Positions 1 to 6,214 of a stretch of DNA of 9,290 nucleotides are shown here, one piece after another. The notes under the pieces were generated by a model, which did no database searches, was not told where the DNA came from, and saw only the letters and a list, made by a program, of their open reading frames with translations. The translations under genes were made by a program, and so were the position numbers. The stretch's first letter is position 1. Each line of letters starts with the position of its first letter. Source of the stretch: Thioalkalivibrio sp. (GTDB lineage Bacteria > Pseudomonadota > Gammaproteobacteria > Ectothiorhodospirales > Ectothiorhodospiraceae); contig PWRV01000223.1 in the NCBI GenBank assembly GCA_003563455.1, positions 1 through 9,290 of the forward strand, in the 5' to 3' direction.

Positions 1-510
1 GAGGGTGTGGAACATCTGCTCGGGGTCGCCGCCGGCCAGATCGCAGCGGCCGCAGCCGAACACGAACAGGGTGTCGCCGGTGATCAGGTCGTCGCCAGCG
101 GGCAGGTGAAAGCACGCGGAGCCCGGCGTGTGGCCCGGCGTGTGCAGAAAGCGGATTTCGGTTTTGCCCAGCAGCATGTGATCGCCGCCGTGGTGCAGTT
201 GCGGCCGGGTCAGTGAGCGGCCCCAGAAGTCGGCCTCGGGCTTGAGCAGGTGTACCCGGGCGTTCGCGGCATCCTCCAGCACAGCTTCGATGCTGTTGAT
301 GTGGTCGTGATGGCTGTGCGTCACGAGCAGGTCGGTGATGTCCAGGCCGCGTTCTGCGGCGAGGCGGACGATCTTTTCCGGTTCCCAGGCCGGGTCCACC
401 ACGGCGGCCCGGCCACTGGACACGTCCTCGATCACGTAGATGAAGTTCTCCATTGGCCCGAGTTCCAGGGCGTGGACGCGATAGGGTAGCGAACGATCGG
501 ATTCAGCCAT
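1..510 (-). CDS. MBL-fold metallo-hydrolase, glyoxalase II (GloB)-like, C-terminus cut by window edge
   Basis: Translating the minus strand from the ATG at 510 gives 170 residues, open to the window edge. The metallo-beta-lactamase metal motif THSHHDH is at residues 64-70. A third metal ligand is in TPGHTPGS (His127), and the bridging Asp is in GDTLF (Asp146). GCGRCDLAGGDPEQM follows, matching the GCGR...G..EQM segment of hydroxyacylglutathione hydrolases. Members of this family hydrolyse thioesters such as S-lactoylglutathione, usually in the cytoplasm; there is no signal peptide. The two-metal site is intact. Whether a substrate-binding C-terminal domain follows cannot be seen, so the substrate is open: glyoxalase II, a persulfide dioxygenase relative or a generic thioesterase. 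The start is uncertain. No good Shine-Dalgarno precedes the ATG, and a GTG two codons upstream (514-516) is also possible. A DUF2892 gene lies upstream on the same strand, behind a terminator-like double hairpin. Confidence 0.85.
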   Translation of the reverse strand, partial: MAESDRSLPYRVHALELGPMENFIYVIEDVSSGRAAVVDPAWEPEKIVRLAAERGLDITDLLVTHSHHDHINSIEAVLEDAANARVHLLKPEADFWGRSLTRPQLHHGGDHMLLGKTEIRFLHTPGHTPGSACFHLPAGDDLITGDTLFVFGCGRCDLAGGDPEQMFHTL

Positions 511-600
511 ATGCACTGGGACACCGGGTCCGTGTGGTGGGTTCGGACTCGAGGTTCGCCGAATGGTGCCAGTGGCGCAAGAGTCTGCAACGGTCGGGCG

Positions 601-655
601 CGCGTTTCCCCAAACGCGAAGGGCCCGCCGGACGTGTGCCCGGCGGGCCCTTCGC
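601..655 (-). terminator. Two overlapping hairpins downstream of the DUF2892 gene
   Basis: A 16-bp perfect stem (616-631 with 640-655, 8-nt loop, GC-rich core GGGCCCGCCGG) lies 20 bp beyond the stop of the DUF2892 gene. It overlaps by three bases a second perfect 7-bp hairpin, CGCGTTT-CCCC-AAACGCG (601-618). Read on the minus strand, the large stem is followed by a short T run (GCGTTTGG), part of the small hairpin. This is consistent with a strong, mainly stem-driven terminator separating the DUF2892 gene from the MBL hydrolase gene. The poor T-tract lowers certainty. Confidence 0.55.
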
Positions 656-675
656 AGCGGGCCTGATCAGGAACT

Positions 676-879
676 TCAGCTGAAGGCCTGGCCCGGGTTG
701 ACGCCCACCTTCTTCAGGATGATCGCCAGCGGGCAAAAGCCGGTAAAGGCCGACTGCACGAGGTTGATGCCCACGAAAGCGGTGAGCAGGAGCCACGCCG
801 GGCTGACGAGCCACGCGAGCAGGGCGCTGAGCAATACGACGATGCCGGCGCCGGCAAGTACCATTTGATCGATGCTCAT
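676..879 (-). CDS. DUF2892 (YgaP-type transmembrane domain) small membrane protein
   Basis: This 67-residue protein has two hydrophobic segments (about residues 8-24 and 27-43). The segment GFCPLAIILKKVGVNPG follows, and FCPLA..LKK.G is the signature of the DUF2892/YgaP-like transmembrane family. These short inner-membrane proteins occur alone or fused to rhodanese, frequently in persulfide- or sulfide-responsive operons. Their exact biochemical role is unclear. The conserved Cys-Pro is present. The ATG at 877-879 is preceded by GGAG at 888-891, about 8 nt upstream, which supports the start. The gene lies between gltA and an MBL hydrolase and has its own candidate promoter with a dyad over the -10 box, so it is probably transcribed separately from gltA. 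The stop codon sits inside a 12-bp palindrome (674-685). Confidence 0.85.
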   Translation of the reverse strand: MSIDQMVLAGAGIVVLLSALLAWLVSPAWLLLTAFVGINLVQSAFTGFCPLAIILKKVGVNPGQAFS

Positions 880-898
880 CTTCGGTTCTCCGTTGAAT

Positions 899-941
899 AT
901 TAGGTTGCCCTAATCTACGCTGGTCCCGCACTGCAGTGCAA
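899..941 (-). promoter_or_regulatory. Candidate promoter with operator-like dyad for the DUF2892 gene
   Basis: On the minus strand, TTGCAC (936-941) and TAGATT (912-917) are spaced 18 nt, a plausible sigma70 promoter. The perfect inverted repeat ATTAGG-TTGC-CCTAAT (899-914) overlaps the -10 box and likely start point, where a repressor would act. A 12-bp palindrome, GCACTGCAGTGC (928-939), also overlaps the -35 box. ArsR-family persulfide sensors commonly control DUF2892 genes, but no regulator gene is visible here and assigning one is inference. Confidence 0.4.
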
Positions 942-969
942 GGGAAACCGGACGCCTTGCGTGGATGCC

Positions 970-2271
970 TCAGCGGTCCTCGATCCGGATGTAATCGCGG
1001 GCCTGGTGCCCGGTGTAGAGCTGTCGCGGCCGCCCGATGCGCGACTCGGGATCCTGCATCATCTCGTTCCAGTGCGAGATCCACCCGACCGTGCGGGCCA
1101 GCGCGAAGATGACGGTGAACATGTTCAGCGGAATTCCCATCGCGCGCAGGATGATCCCGGAGTAAAAGTCGACATTCGGATAGAGCTTGCGCTCGACGAA
1201 GTAGTCGTCGTTCATCGCGATCTCCTCGAGCTTCATCGCGACGTCGAAAAGCGGCTGGTTGGCGCCGCCGCCGATCTCCGAAAGCAGCTTGTGCGCGGTC
1301 TCGCGGATGATCGTCGCGCGCGGGTCGTAGTTCTTGTACACACGGTGGCCGAAGCCCATCAGCCGGAACGGGTCGTCCTTGTCCTTGGCCCGGGCAACGA
1401 AGTCCTCGACCTTCTTGCCGCTGTGCACGATGTCCTCGAGCATCATCACGACCTTCTCGTTCGCGCCGCCGTGCAGCGGGCCCCAGAGCGAGGCAATACC
1501 GGCGGAAATCGCCGCGAAGGGGTTGGCCTCCGAACTGCCGGACAGGCGCACCGTTGAGGTGGAGGCGTTCTGTTCGTGGTCGGCGTGCAGGACCAGGATC
1601 AGGTCCAGTGCCCGCACGAAGATGGGATCGGGCTCATAGGTGGCGGTGGGGACACCGAACATCATCGCGAGGAAGTTACCGGTGTAGGACAGCCGGTTCT
1701 TCGGATACATGAACGGCTGGCCGTTCGCGTACTTGTAGGACCAGGCGGCGATCGTGGGCATCTTCGAGATCAGCCGGTGCGCCGCGATCTTGCGGTGCTC
1801 CGGGTTATGCACGTCGCTGGAGTCGTGATAGAAGGCGGACAGCGCGCCAACGACGCCGACCATGATGGCCATCGGGTGGGCATCGTGGCGGAACCCGTCG
1901 TAGAAGCCCCGAACTGCCTCGTGCAGCATCGAGTGTTCCTTCATGATCTGCGAGAAGCCGTGCAGCTCGTCCGACGACGGCAGTTCGCCGTTCAGCAGGA
2001 GGTAACACACCTCGAGGTAGGTACTGTGTTCCGCGAGCTGCTCGATCGGGTAGCCGCGGTAGAGCAGGGTACCCTTGTCCCCGTCGATGAAGGTCAGGGC
2101 ACTGCTGCAGCTGGCGGTGGACAGGAATCCCGGATCGTAGGTGAAGTAGCCGAGTTCCTTGTACAGCGATCGGATGTCAATGCAGTCGGGCCCATGGCTG
2201 CCCACGTTCACGGGGAGCTCGATGGACTTGCCTGTGCTGTTGTCGGTAAGCGTTACGGTCTTGGAAGTCAT
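970..2271 (-). CDS. gltA: Citrate synthase, type II (hexameric)
   Basis: This cytoplasmic enzyme condenses acetyl-CoA with oxaloacetate to citrate, the entry step of the TCA cycle. The 433-residue product resembles E. coli GltA in length and sequence throughout. The catalytic residues are in place: His267 in GPLHGGAN, His309 in GFGHRVYKNYDPRA and Asp368 in YPNVDFYSGI. The diagnostic LHADHEQNASTSTVR stretch is at about 228-242. The N-terminal beta-rich domain (about residues 1-50) typical of the NADH-sensitive Gram-negative form is also present. I chose the ATG at 2269-2271 because AGGAG (2276-2280) lies 4 nt upstream and MTSKTVTLTDNSTG is a normal GltA N-terminus. The open frame extends 29 codons further without family similarity. 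The gene stands alone; the sdh/suc genes often found beside gltA are not in the window. Confidence 0.98.
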   Translation of the reverse strand: MTSKTVTLTDNSTGKSIELPVNVGSHGPDCIDIRSLYKELGYFTYDPGFLSTASCSSALTFIDGDKGTLLYRGYPIEQLAEHSTYLEVCYLLLNGELPSSDELHGFSQIMKEHSMLHEAVRGFYDGFRHDAHPMAIMVGVVGALSAFYHDSSDVHNPEHRKIAAHRLISKMPTIAAWSYKYANGQPFMYPKNRLSYTGNFLAMMFGVPTATYEPDPIFVRALDLILVLHADHEQNASTSTVRLSGSSEANPFAAISAGIASLWGPLHGGANEKVVMMLEDIVHSGKKVEDFVARAKDKDDPFRLMGFGHRVYKNYDPRATIIRETAHKLLSEIGGGANQPLFDVAMKLEEIAMNDDYFVERKLYPNVDFYSGIILRAMGIPLNMFTVIFALARTVGWISHWNEMMQDPESRIGRPRQLYTGHQARDYIRIEDR

Positions 2272-2327
2272 AGGGCTCCTCGCGCCTCGTGCGTTCTGAA
2301 GTCCAGCAGGGGTGTACCCAGGGTGGG

Positions 2328-2358
2328 AGTGTAATCCAGTTTTTCGTGCACTGCACAA
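2328..2358 (-). promoter_or_regulatory. Weak candidate gltA promoter with an 11-bp dyad
   Basis: In the 94-bp gap upstream of gltA, minus-strand TTGTGC (2353-2358) is followed after 19 nt by TACACT (2328-2333), a poor sigma70 match. The -35 side overlaps the odd palindrome GTGCA-C-TGCAC (2346-2356). No convincing terminator for the preceding gene is visible, so read-through from the isochorismatase gene is also possible. Confidence 0.2.
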
Positions 2359-2365
2359 GAGTGCG

Positions 2366-3043
2366 TCAGAGCGCCAGGTCGAGAAACCCGGCCAGTTCCT
2401 GGCTCGACATCACGTGACAGTAGATCATGTTGATGACCTCGAGCTCGTGCCGGTGCAGTTCCATGGTGCCGGCAGCACAGCAGTCCTCGATCACGAGCAC
2501 GTTGAAGCTCTCGTCCGCGAGGCTGCGGACGGTGGAGGAAATACACTGGTCGGTGTAGATGCCTGCGACCACGACGTTGCGGATGCCCATGTTGTGCAGG
2601 GTCAGTCGAAGGCTGGTCCCGGTGAGCGCGCTGTCGGTGGTCTTCGTGACCACGATTTCGTCCTCCGCCGGTGCGACCTCAGGCGCGATCTGCGAGGCCT
2701 GCGAATCGAGCGGCATCAGCAGGTTGTTCCATCCCGGCTTCTTCTGGCTTAGCGAGCGGTCGCGTCCGTCTTCCAGCAGGCAGGCGATGCGTGCGTGCAG
2801 TACGTCCATGCCCTTGCCCCTGAACGCATCCTGCAGGGCGCGCAGATTCGGCAGAACCGTCTGCCGCATCCGCAGCTGGAAGGGTTCCCAAAGCGCCCGC
2901 TGATCGGGATCCTCGGGCAGGTCCAGACCGTAGTCCTGAACGTCAATGCACAACAGGGCGGTCCGGGCCGGGTCGAGGTCGGGGTCTTCCGGTTCCGGCG
3001 CGCTTGCGTAGTAGAACGAGCGGTAATCCGTCTTCCAGTTCAT
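2366..3043 (-). CDS. Isochorismatase-family cysteine hydrolase
   Basis: The 225-residue protein has the three-layer alpha/beta/alpha isochorismatase (cysteine hydrolase) fold. The catalytic triad is recognisable: Asp34 in LLCIDVQ, Lys134 in VVTKTTDSA and Cys167 in AGIYTDQCISST, the segment carrying the nucleophile. Because the Cys is present, it should be an amidohydrolase of the nicotinamidase/ureidoacrylate (RutB)/biuret hydrolase kind rather than a true isochorismatase, which lacks this Cys. The substrate cannot be read from sequence. There is no signal peptide, so it is cytoplasmic. The start at 3043 is supported by GGGAGA at 3048-3053, 4 nt upstream. It lies 94 bp upstream of gltA on the same strand and is divergent from the membrane protease-like gene. 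No rut, nicotinamide or biuret pathway gene is nearby. The N-terminal 25 residues are acidic and proline-rich. Confidence 0.9.
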   Translation of the reverse strand: MNWKTDYRSFYYASAPEPEDPDLDPARTALLCIDVQDYGLDLPEDPDQRALWEPFQLRMRQTVLPNLRALQDAFRGKGMDVLHARIACLLEDGRDRSLSQKKPGWNNLLMPLDSQASQIAPEVAPAEDEIVVTKTTDSALTGTSLRLTLHNMGIRNVVVAGIYTDQCISSTVRSLADESFNVLVIEDCCAAGTMELHRHELEVINMIYCHVMSSQELAGFLDLAL

Positions 3044-3097
3044 GGCGTCTCCCGCGTGGTCTTGCGCCCCGCATCCCGCACGGGACCTTCACGTAAA

Positions 3098-3126
3098 TTG
3101 CACGCGTTGAATCAGGGCGGGAAGAT
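3098..3126 (+). promoter_or_regulatory. Weak candidate promoter for the ClpP-fold membrane protein gene
   Basis: TTGCAC (3098-3103) is followed after 17 nt by GAAGAT (3121-3126), matching sigma70 boxes only loosely. It lies in the roughly 196-bp divergent gap between the isochorismatase gene and the plus-strand protease-like gene. This would leave an untranslated leader of about 105 nt. I see nothing else distinctive in the gap. Confidence 0.15.
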
Positions 3127-3239
3127 GATAAGCGGTGACGCGCTGCCCGGTACAGCAGCGCCGCGGGCTTGCGCCAGGCAGCGGTCGGCTGCGTTGGTGG
3201 AGACCGCCAGCGTGCGCGACCGTGCGCAAAGAGGGAAAC

Positions 3240-4169
3240 GTGAGTTACGTGGTCCGACACTGGCGCGGCGAGCTGAGCCTGCCGATTGCATTCTGGGTCA
3301 ACTTTGTCGCCTTGAACCTGTTGCTGCTCGCGCTGCGTCCGGGCGTGGAGCACGTGCTGTTGTCGATGTCGCTGGATGACGATCCGCGCTTCATGGCGCG
3401 CATGGCGCTGCTGCACGTCGGTTTTGTGTACGGTGTGATCTACCCCTGGCAGATCGTCGGAGTCTGGCGCTCCGCGGGCCGCTGGCTTGCGGGACGCAAC
3501 CGGCGTGTCTGGCCGCTCGCCAGCCGAGCCGTGCTCGTGCTCAGTCTGGTCGGCACCACACTCACCGCCGTGGGCGCCTCCGCGGTCTATCGGGATATCG
3601 GCACCATTGCGTTCGGACCGGACCGGTACGCTGACTACTCGCTGCAGCGTGTCGGCGATGGGTCACTGCTTCATCTCGAGGGGTACCTCGGCTATCGCGT
3701 GGCGCGGGATGTTCGCAGGGCGCTTGCCTCGGGACCCGAGGTACAGGCGATCATCCTCGACAGTCCCGGCGGCTGGATCGCCTCGGGGCGCGCGCTGGCC
3801 AGGGTCATCGGGGAACACCGGCTGGACACCTACTCCTTCGAGGGGTGCCATTCCGCCTGCGCGACCGCCTTCATCTCCGGGCGCAACCGCTTTCTTGCGG
3901 ACGAGGCGCGGCTCGGGTTCCATCAGTACGCGGTCCCGTTCGGGGGACTGGAGCCCTATTCCGACATGTGGCTGGAGCAGCAGCGGGATCTGCAGCACTT
4001 CCGCAGCCAGGGCGTCAACCCTTCGTTTCTGGGCCGCCTCTTCCAGGCGGAGCACGGTGACGCGTGGTATCCGTCGCAGCGGGAGCTGCTCGCGGCGCGG
4101 GTGATATCGGGCGTGGTCCGCTCCGAGAAAGTCCTGTTCGGGGTCGACCCGGTCAAGGGCCAGCCTTGA
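3240..4169 (+). CDS. Membrane-anchored ClpP/SppA-fold serine protease-like protein (COG3904 type)
   Basis: The 309-residue protein has two parts. The N-terminal third has three hydrophobic segments (about residues 13-33, 55-76 and 95-115) after the conserved-looking HWRGELSLP. The C-terminal part resembles the ClpP-fold predicted periplasmic proteins of COG3904. There, ILDSPGGWIASGRAL (172-186) corresponds to the oxyanion loop, CHSAC (203-207) carries the candidate nucleophile Ser205, and LGFHQY carries the candidate His228. It is probably an inner-membrane protein, with the protease-like domain on one face of the membrane. I chose the GTG at 3240-3242 because GAGGG at 3231-3235 sits 4 nt upstream and the sequence before it (MTRCPVQQRRG...) looks non-coding; an ATG at 3135 is the alternative. 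The gene stands alone on the plus strand and converges on the M1 peptidase gene. Its substrate is unknown, and proteolytic activity is inferred only from the Ser/His motifs. Confidence 0.8.
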   Translation: MSYVVRHWRGELSLPIAFWVNFVALNLLLLALRPGVEHVLLSMSLDDDPRFMARMALLHVGFVYGVIYPWQIVGVWRSAGRWLAGRNRRVWPLASRAVLVLSLVGTTLTAVGASAVYRDIGTIAFGPDRYADYSLQRVGDGSLLHLEGYLGYRVARDVRRALASGPEVQAIILDSPGGWIASGRALARVIGEHRLDTYSFEGCHSACATAFISGRNRFLADEARLGFHQYAVPFGGLEPYSDMWLEQQRDLQHFRSQGVNPSFLGRLFQAEHGDAWYPSQRELLAARVISGVVRSEKVLFGVDPVKGQP

Positions 4170-4218
4170 CCGCCAATGGGGCGCATCCCGGCCGTTTCCG
4201 GTGGAAAGCGACAGGGAT

Positions 4219-4239
4219 GCAGGCCGGCAGCCGGCCTGC
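4219..4239. terminator. GC hairpin between convergent genes, candidate bidirectional terminator
   Basis: A perfect 9-bp stem, GCAGGCCGG-CAG-CCGGCCTGC, lies in the 73-bp convergent gap. It is 3 bp past the M1 peptidase stop on the minus strand and 50 bp past the protease-like gene on the plus strand. Neither side has a clear T-tract, so termination would be Rho-assisted or stem-driven. Confidence 0.5.
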
Positions 4240-4242
4240 CAT

Positions 4243-6210
4243 TCAGCGCATCGCTTCCTGCGCGGGTGCAAGCTCCACCCGCAACGGATCGGTCTCTCTC
4301 TCCCACACCCCTGCATCCTCGGTGCGTCCATCGGCGTCCTGAACCAGGTAGCTTCGGTGACCGTGATGGCGCAGTGCCCCGGCGATATTGCTCAGGCCGG
4401 TCGCATCATCCGTACTGACAACCGCCGTGCGGGTGCCCGGCAGCGTCCACATCCGGGCATGCCCGCGCTGTTCGAGATCATCGGGTGGTCGGGGCGCTCC
4501 GGCCCGATCCAGCCAGCGGATGACATCCGAGGTGCTGCCCATCACCAGCAGGGGAGCATCCGGATCGAAGTCTTCGGCCCGCTCGGGCGCAAACCCCAGT
4601 ATTGCGCGGGCGAAGGGTTCCAGCCCATCCTGCGTTGTGATGAGCCGGGCGTCGGGATCCAGACTCACTGCGCGCAGGATCGGGGGCGGGTCCGGCAGGC
4701 GCCGCAACACCTCGTGATTCGGATCGGCGGCGAGCGCGACGGGTCTTTCCCGAAGCCCGACCTCGAAGTCGGTGCGCCGATCGTTCAGCGCGACCACGTG
4801 TCGCTCGACGCTCGATTCGGTCTCGATCTTCAATGGCACGCGCAGCGGCCACGGGGCCTCGTCCTGGGCCTGTTCGAGGCTTCCGCTGACCACCCAGCGG
4901 TCCTGTTCCTCGCGTGCCGCGACGGAATCAAGCGCCAGCTCGGGCAAACGGGGACGCTCGAGCCACGGTTCGAAGAAGCCTCCCAGCTCCTCGTCGGCCG
5001 CATCGCTGAAGGCACGGATGACGTCGTCCCAGCTAGCCACCGTAAACATATGGCGTTCATTCAGCAGGTGTGCGCCCGTCTCGAAGGCCTCGGTCCCGAT
5101 GCGCTCCTCGAGCATGCGGAACAGCATCGCCCCGCGGTTGTAGCCGACGATGCGGTTGGCGCCCTGGTTGCCGCTCCTGAAGGTGACCAGCGGGCGGTCG
5201 AGTTCTCCGGGCAGCCAGGCCAGGTCCAGCAGCCAGCGATGACGTGTATTGGCCGCTTCGCCCCGCTGCTCGTCCAGATAGTAATCGGCCATGTAGGTGG
5301 TCAGTCCCTCGGACCAATTGCCGCTGTCGTAGTCGATGCGCACGCCCGTCCCCCACCAGTTGTGCATCAGTTCGTGCGCCAGTGACGTCCGCGGGATGAA
5401 TGGCAGAGGGATCACGCGTTCGCCGAGCAGGGTGAAACCGGGAAACGCAAAGCCCACCGGCATCGGCGAGGCCGCAATGGTGAAGCTCTGATAGGGATAG
5501 GGACCGGCACGATCCGCGAATAGCGGCAGATAGTCGGCGGTGTGGTCGAGGTAGGTTTCGGCGTGTGCCTGGTCCAGCTCCGGCGGGAACAGTGTGCGCA
5601 CCTGGATACCGTTCACGAGCCGTTCGCGCATCGCCCACGGACCCGTGGCCACGACAATCGCATCAGTGCCGGGGTGCTCGTACACGGCGGTGTAGCCATG
5701 GTTGTCGTTGACCGGCGAACCAGAAAGTGAGCCGGTGGCGACGAAACGCTGACCCTCAGGCGTACGGCCCTTGAGATGCAACGCGAAAGCCTCCTGTTCG
5801 AAGCGTGGGTACCACCCGGCGCCTTCGGGCAGGAAACCGCCTTCTGCTGTGAGAAAGAGTCGACTGCGCATTGGGTCTGCCGCAGGCAATTCGCCGCTCC
5901 AGTGCAGCCGGATTTCGCCGGACGCCTCTGCCGGCACATCGACGCGGTATTGACCCGGCTCAACCGGAACGGCCTCGAGGGTGCCATGAGCAGCTTCGAT
6001 CGCAGTGACCTCGAGATCCTCCAGGAGCGTGAAAGAATGGGACCCCGCCGTCAGCGGCAGCTGCAGCTCGCCCGTCAGTGTGCCGGCGGCCGGGTCCAGC
6101 TCGAGACTCATCTTCCAGAGCGGATCGGCCGCCACTCCAAGGGGAAGGAGCAGCAGTATCCCGAATGCGATCCGTCGGAGCAGTGTCTCGGAATGCGGGT
6201 CTTTGAACAC
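4243..6210 (-). CDS. Secreted M1-family (gluzincin) aminopeptidase-like metallopeptidase
   Basis: The 655-residue product starts with a signal peptide: Arg-Arg, then IAFGILLLLPLG, with likely cleavage after GVAA near residue 28. A beta-rich N-terminal domain follows. The zinc site is HELMH (His279, Glu280, His283) with Glu301 in NWSEGLTTYMADY as third ligand. Tyr357 in VGYNRGAMLF matches the M1 transition-state Tyr. The usual GAMEN exopeptidase motif is not recognisable; SPMPVGFAFPG occupies that region. HEXXH-to-Glu spacing is 17 residues instead of 18. After about residue 500, a distinct C-terminal region (from PPPILRAVSL) follows. The protein probably cleaves peptides in the periplasm. I chose the GTG at 6208-6210 because GAGGA (6219-6223) lies 8 nt upstream, the signal peptide follows directly, and the longer ATG frame runs inside the previous gene. 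It is 4 bp after the ChaN-PDZ gene, clearly one operon. Confidence 0.88.
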   Translation of the reverse strand: MFKDPHSETLLRRIAFGILLLLPLGVAADPLWKMSLELDPAAGTLTGELQLPLTAGSHSFTLLEDLEVTAIEAAHGTLEAVPVEPGQYRVDVPAEASGEIRLHWSGELPAADPMRSRLFLTAEGGFLPEGAGWYPRFEQEAFALHLKGRTPEGQRFVATGSLSGSPVNDNHGYTAVYEHPGTDAIVVATGPWAMRERLVNGIQVRTLFPPELDQAHAETYLDHTADYLPLFADRAGPYPYQSFTIAASPMPVGFAFPGFTLLGERVIPLPFIPRTSLAHELMHNWWGTGVRIDYDSGNWSEGLTTYMADYYLDEQRGEAANTRHRWLLDLAWLPGELDRPLVTFRSGNQGANRIVGYNRGAMLFRMLEERIGTEAFETGAHLLNERHMFTVASWDDVIRAFSDAADEELGGFFEPWLERPRLPELALDSVAAREEQDRWVVSGSLEQAQDEAPWPLRVPLKIETESSVERHVVALNDRRTDFEVGLRERPVALAADPNHEVLRRLPDPPPILRAVSLDPDARLITTQDGLEPFARAILGFAPERAEDFDPDAPLLVMGSTSDVIRWLDRAGAPRPPDDLEQRGHARMWTLPGTRTAVVSTDDATGLSNIAGALRHHGHRSYLVQDADGRTEDAGVWERETDPLRVELAPAQEAMR

Positions 6211-6214
6211 GGAT

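Noticed and set aside
843..856. 14-bp palindrome TGCCGGCGCCGGCA
   Set aside because: It lies inside the DUF2892 coding sequence and encodes Ala-Gly-Ala-Gly; GC-rich codons make such palindromes by chance.
961..2334. Long plus-strand frames across gltA
   Set aside because: Antisense shadows of citrate synthase caused by GC-rich third positions.
2272..2358. Longer gltA frame beginning MCSARKTG
   Set aside because: The internal ATG at 2271 has AGGAG 4 nt upstream and the normal citrate synthase N-terminus; the extension covers the intergenic region.
4201..5385. 394-codon plus-strand open frame
   Set aside because: Antisense shadow of the M1 peptidase gene. It has no family features, and the minus-strand protein has intact catalytic motifs.
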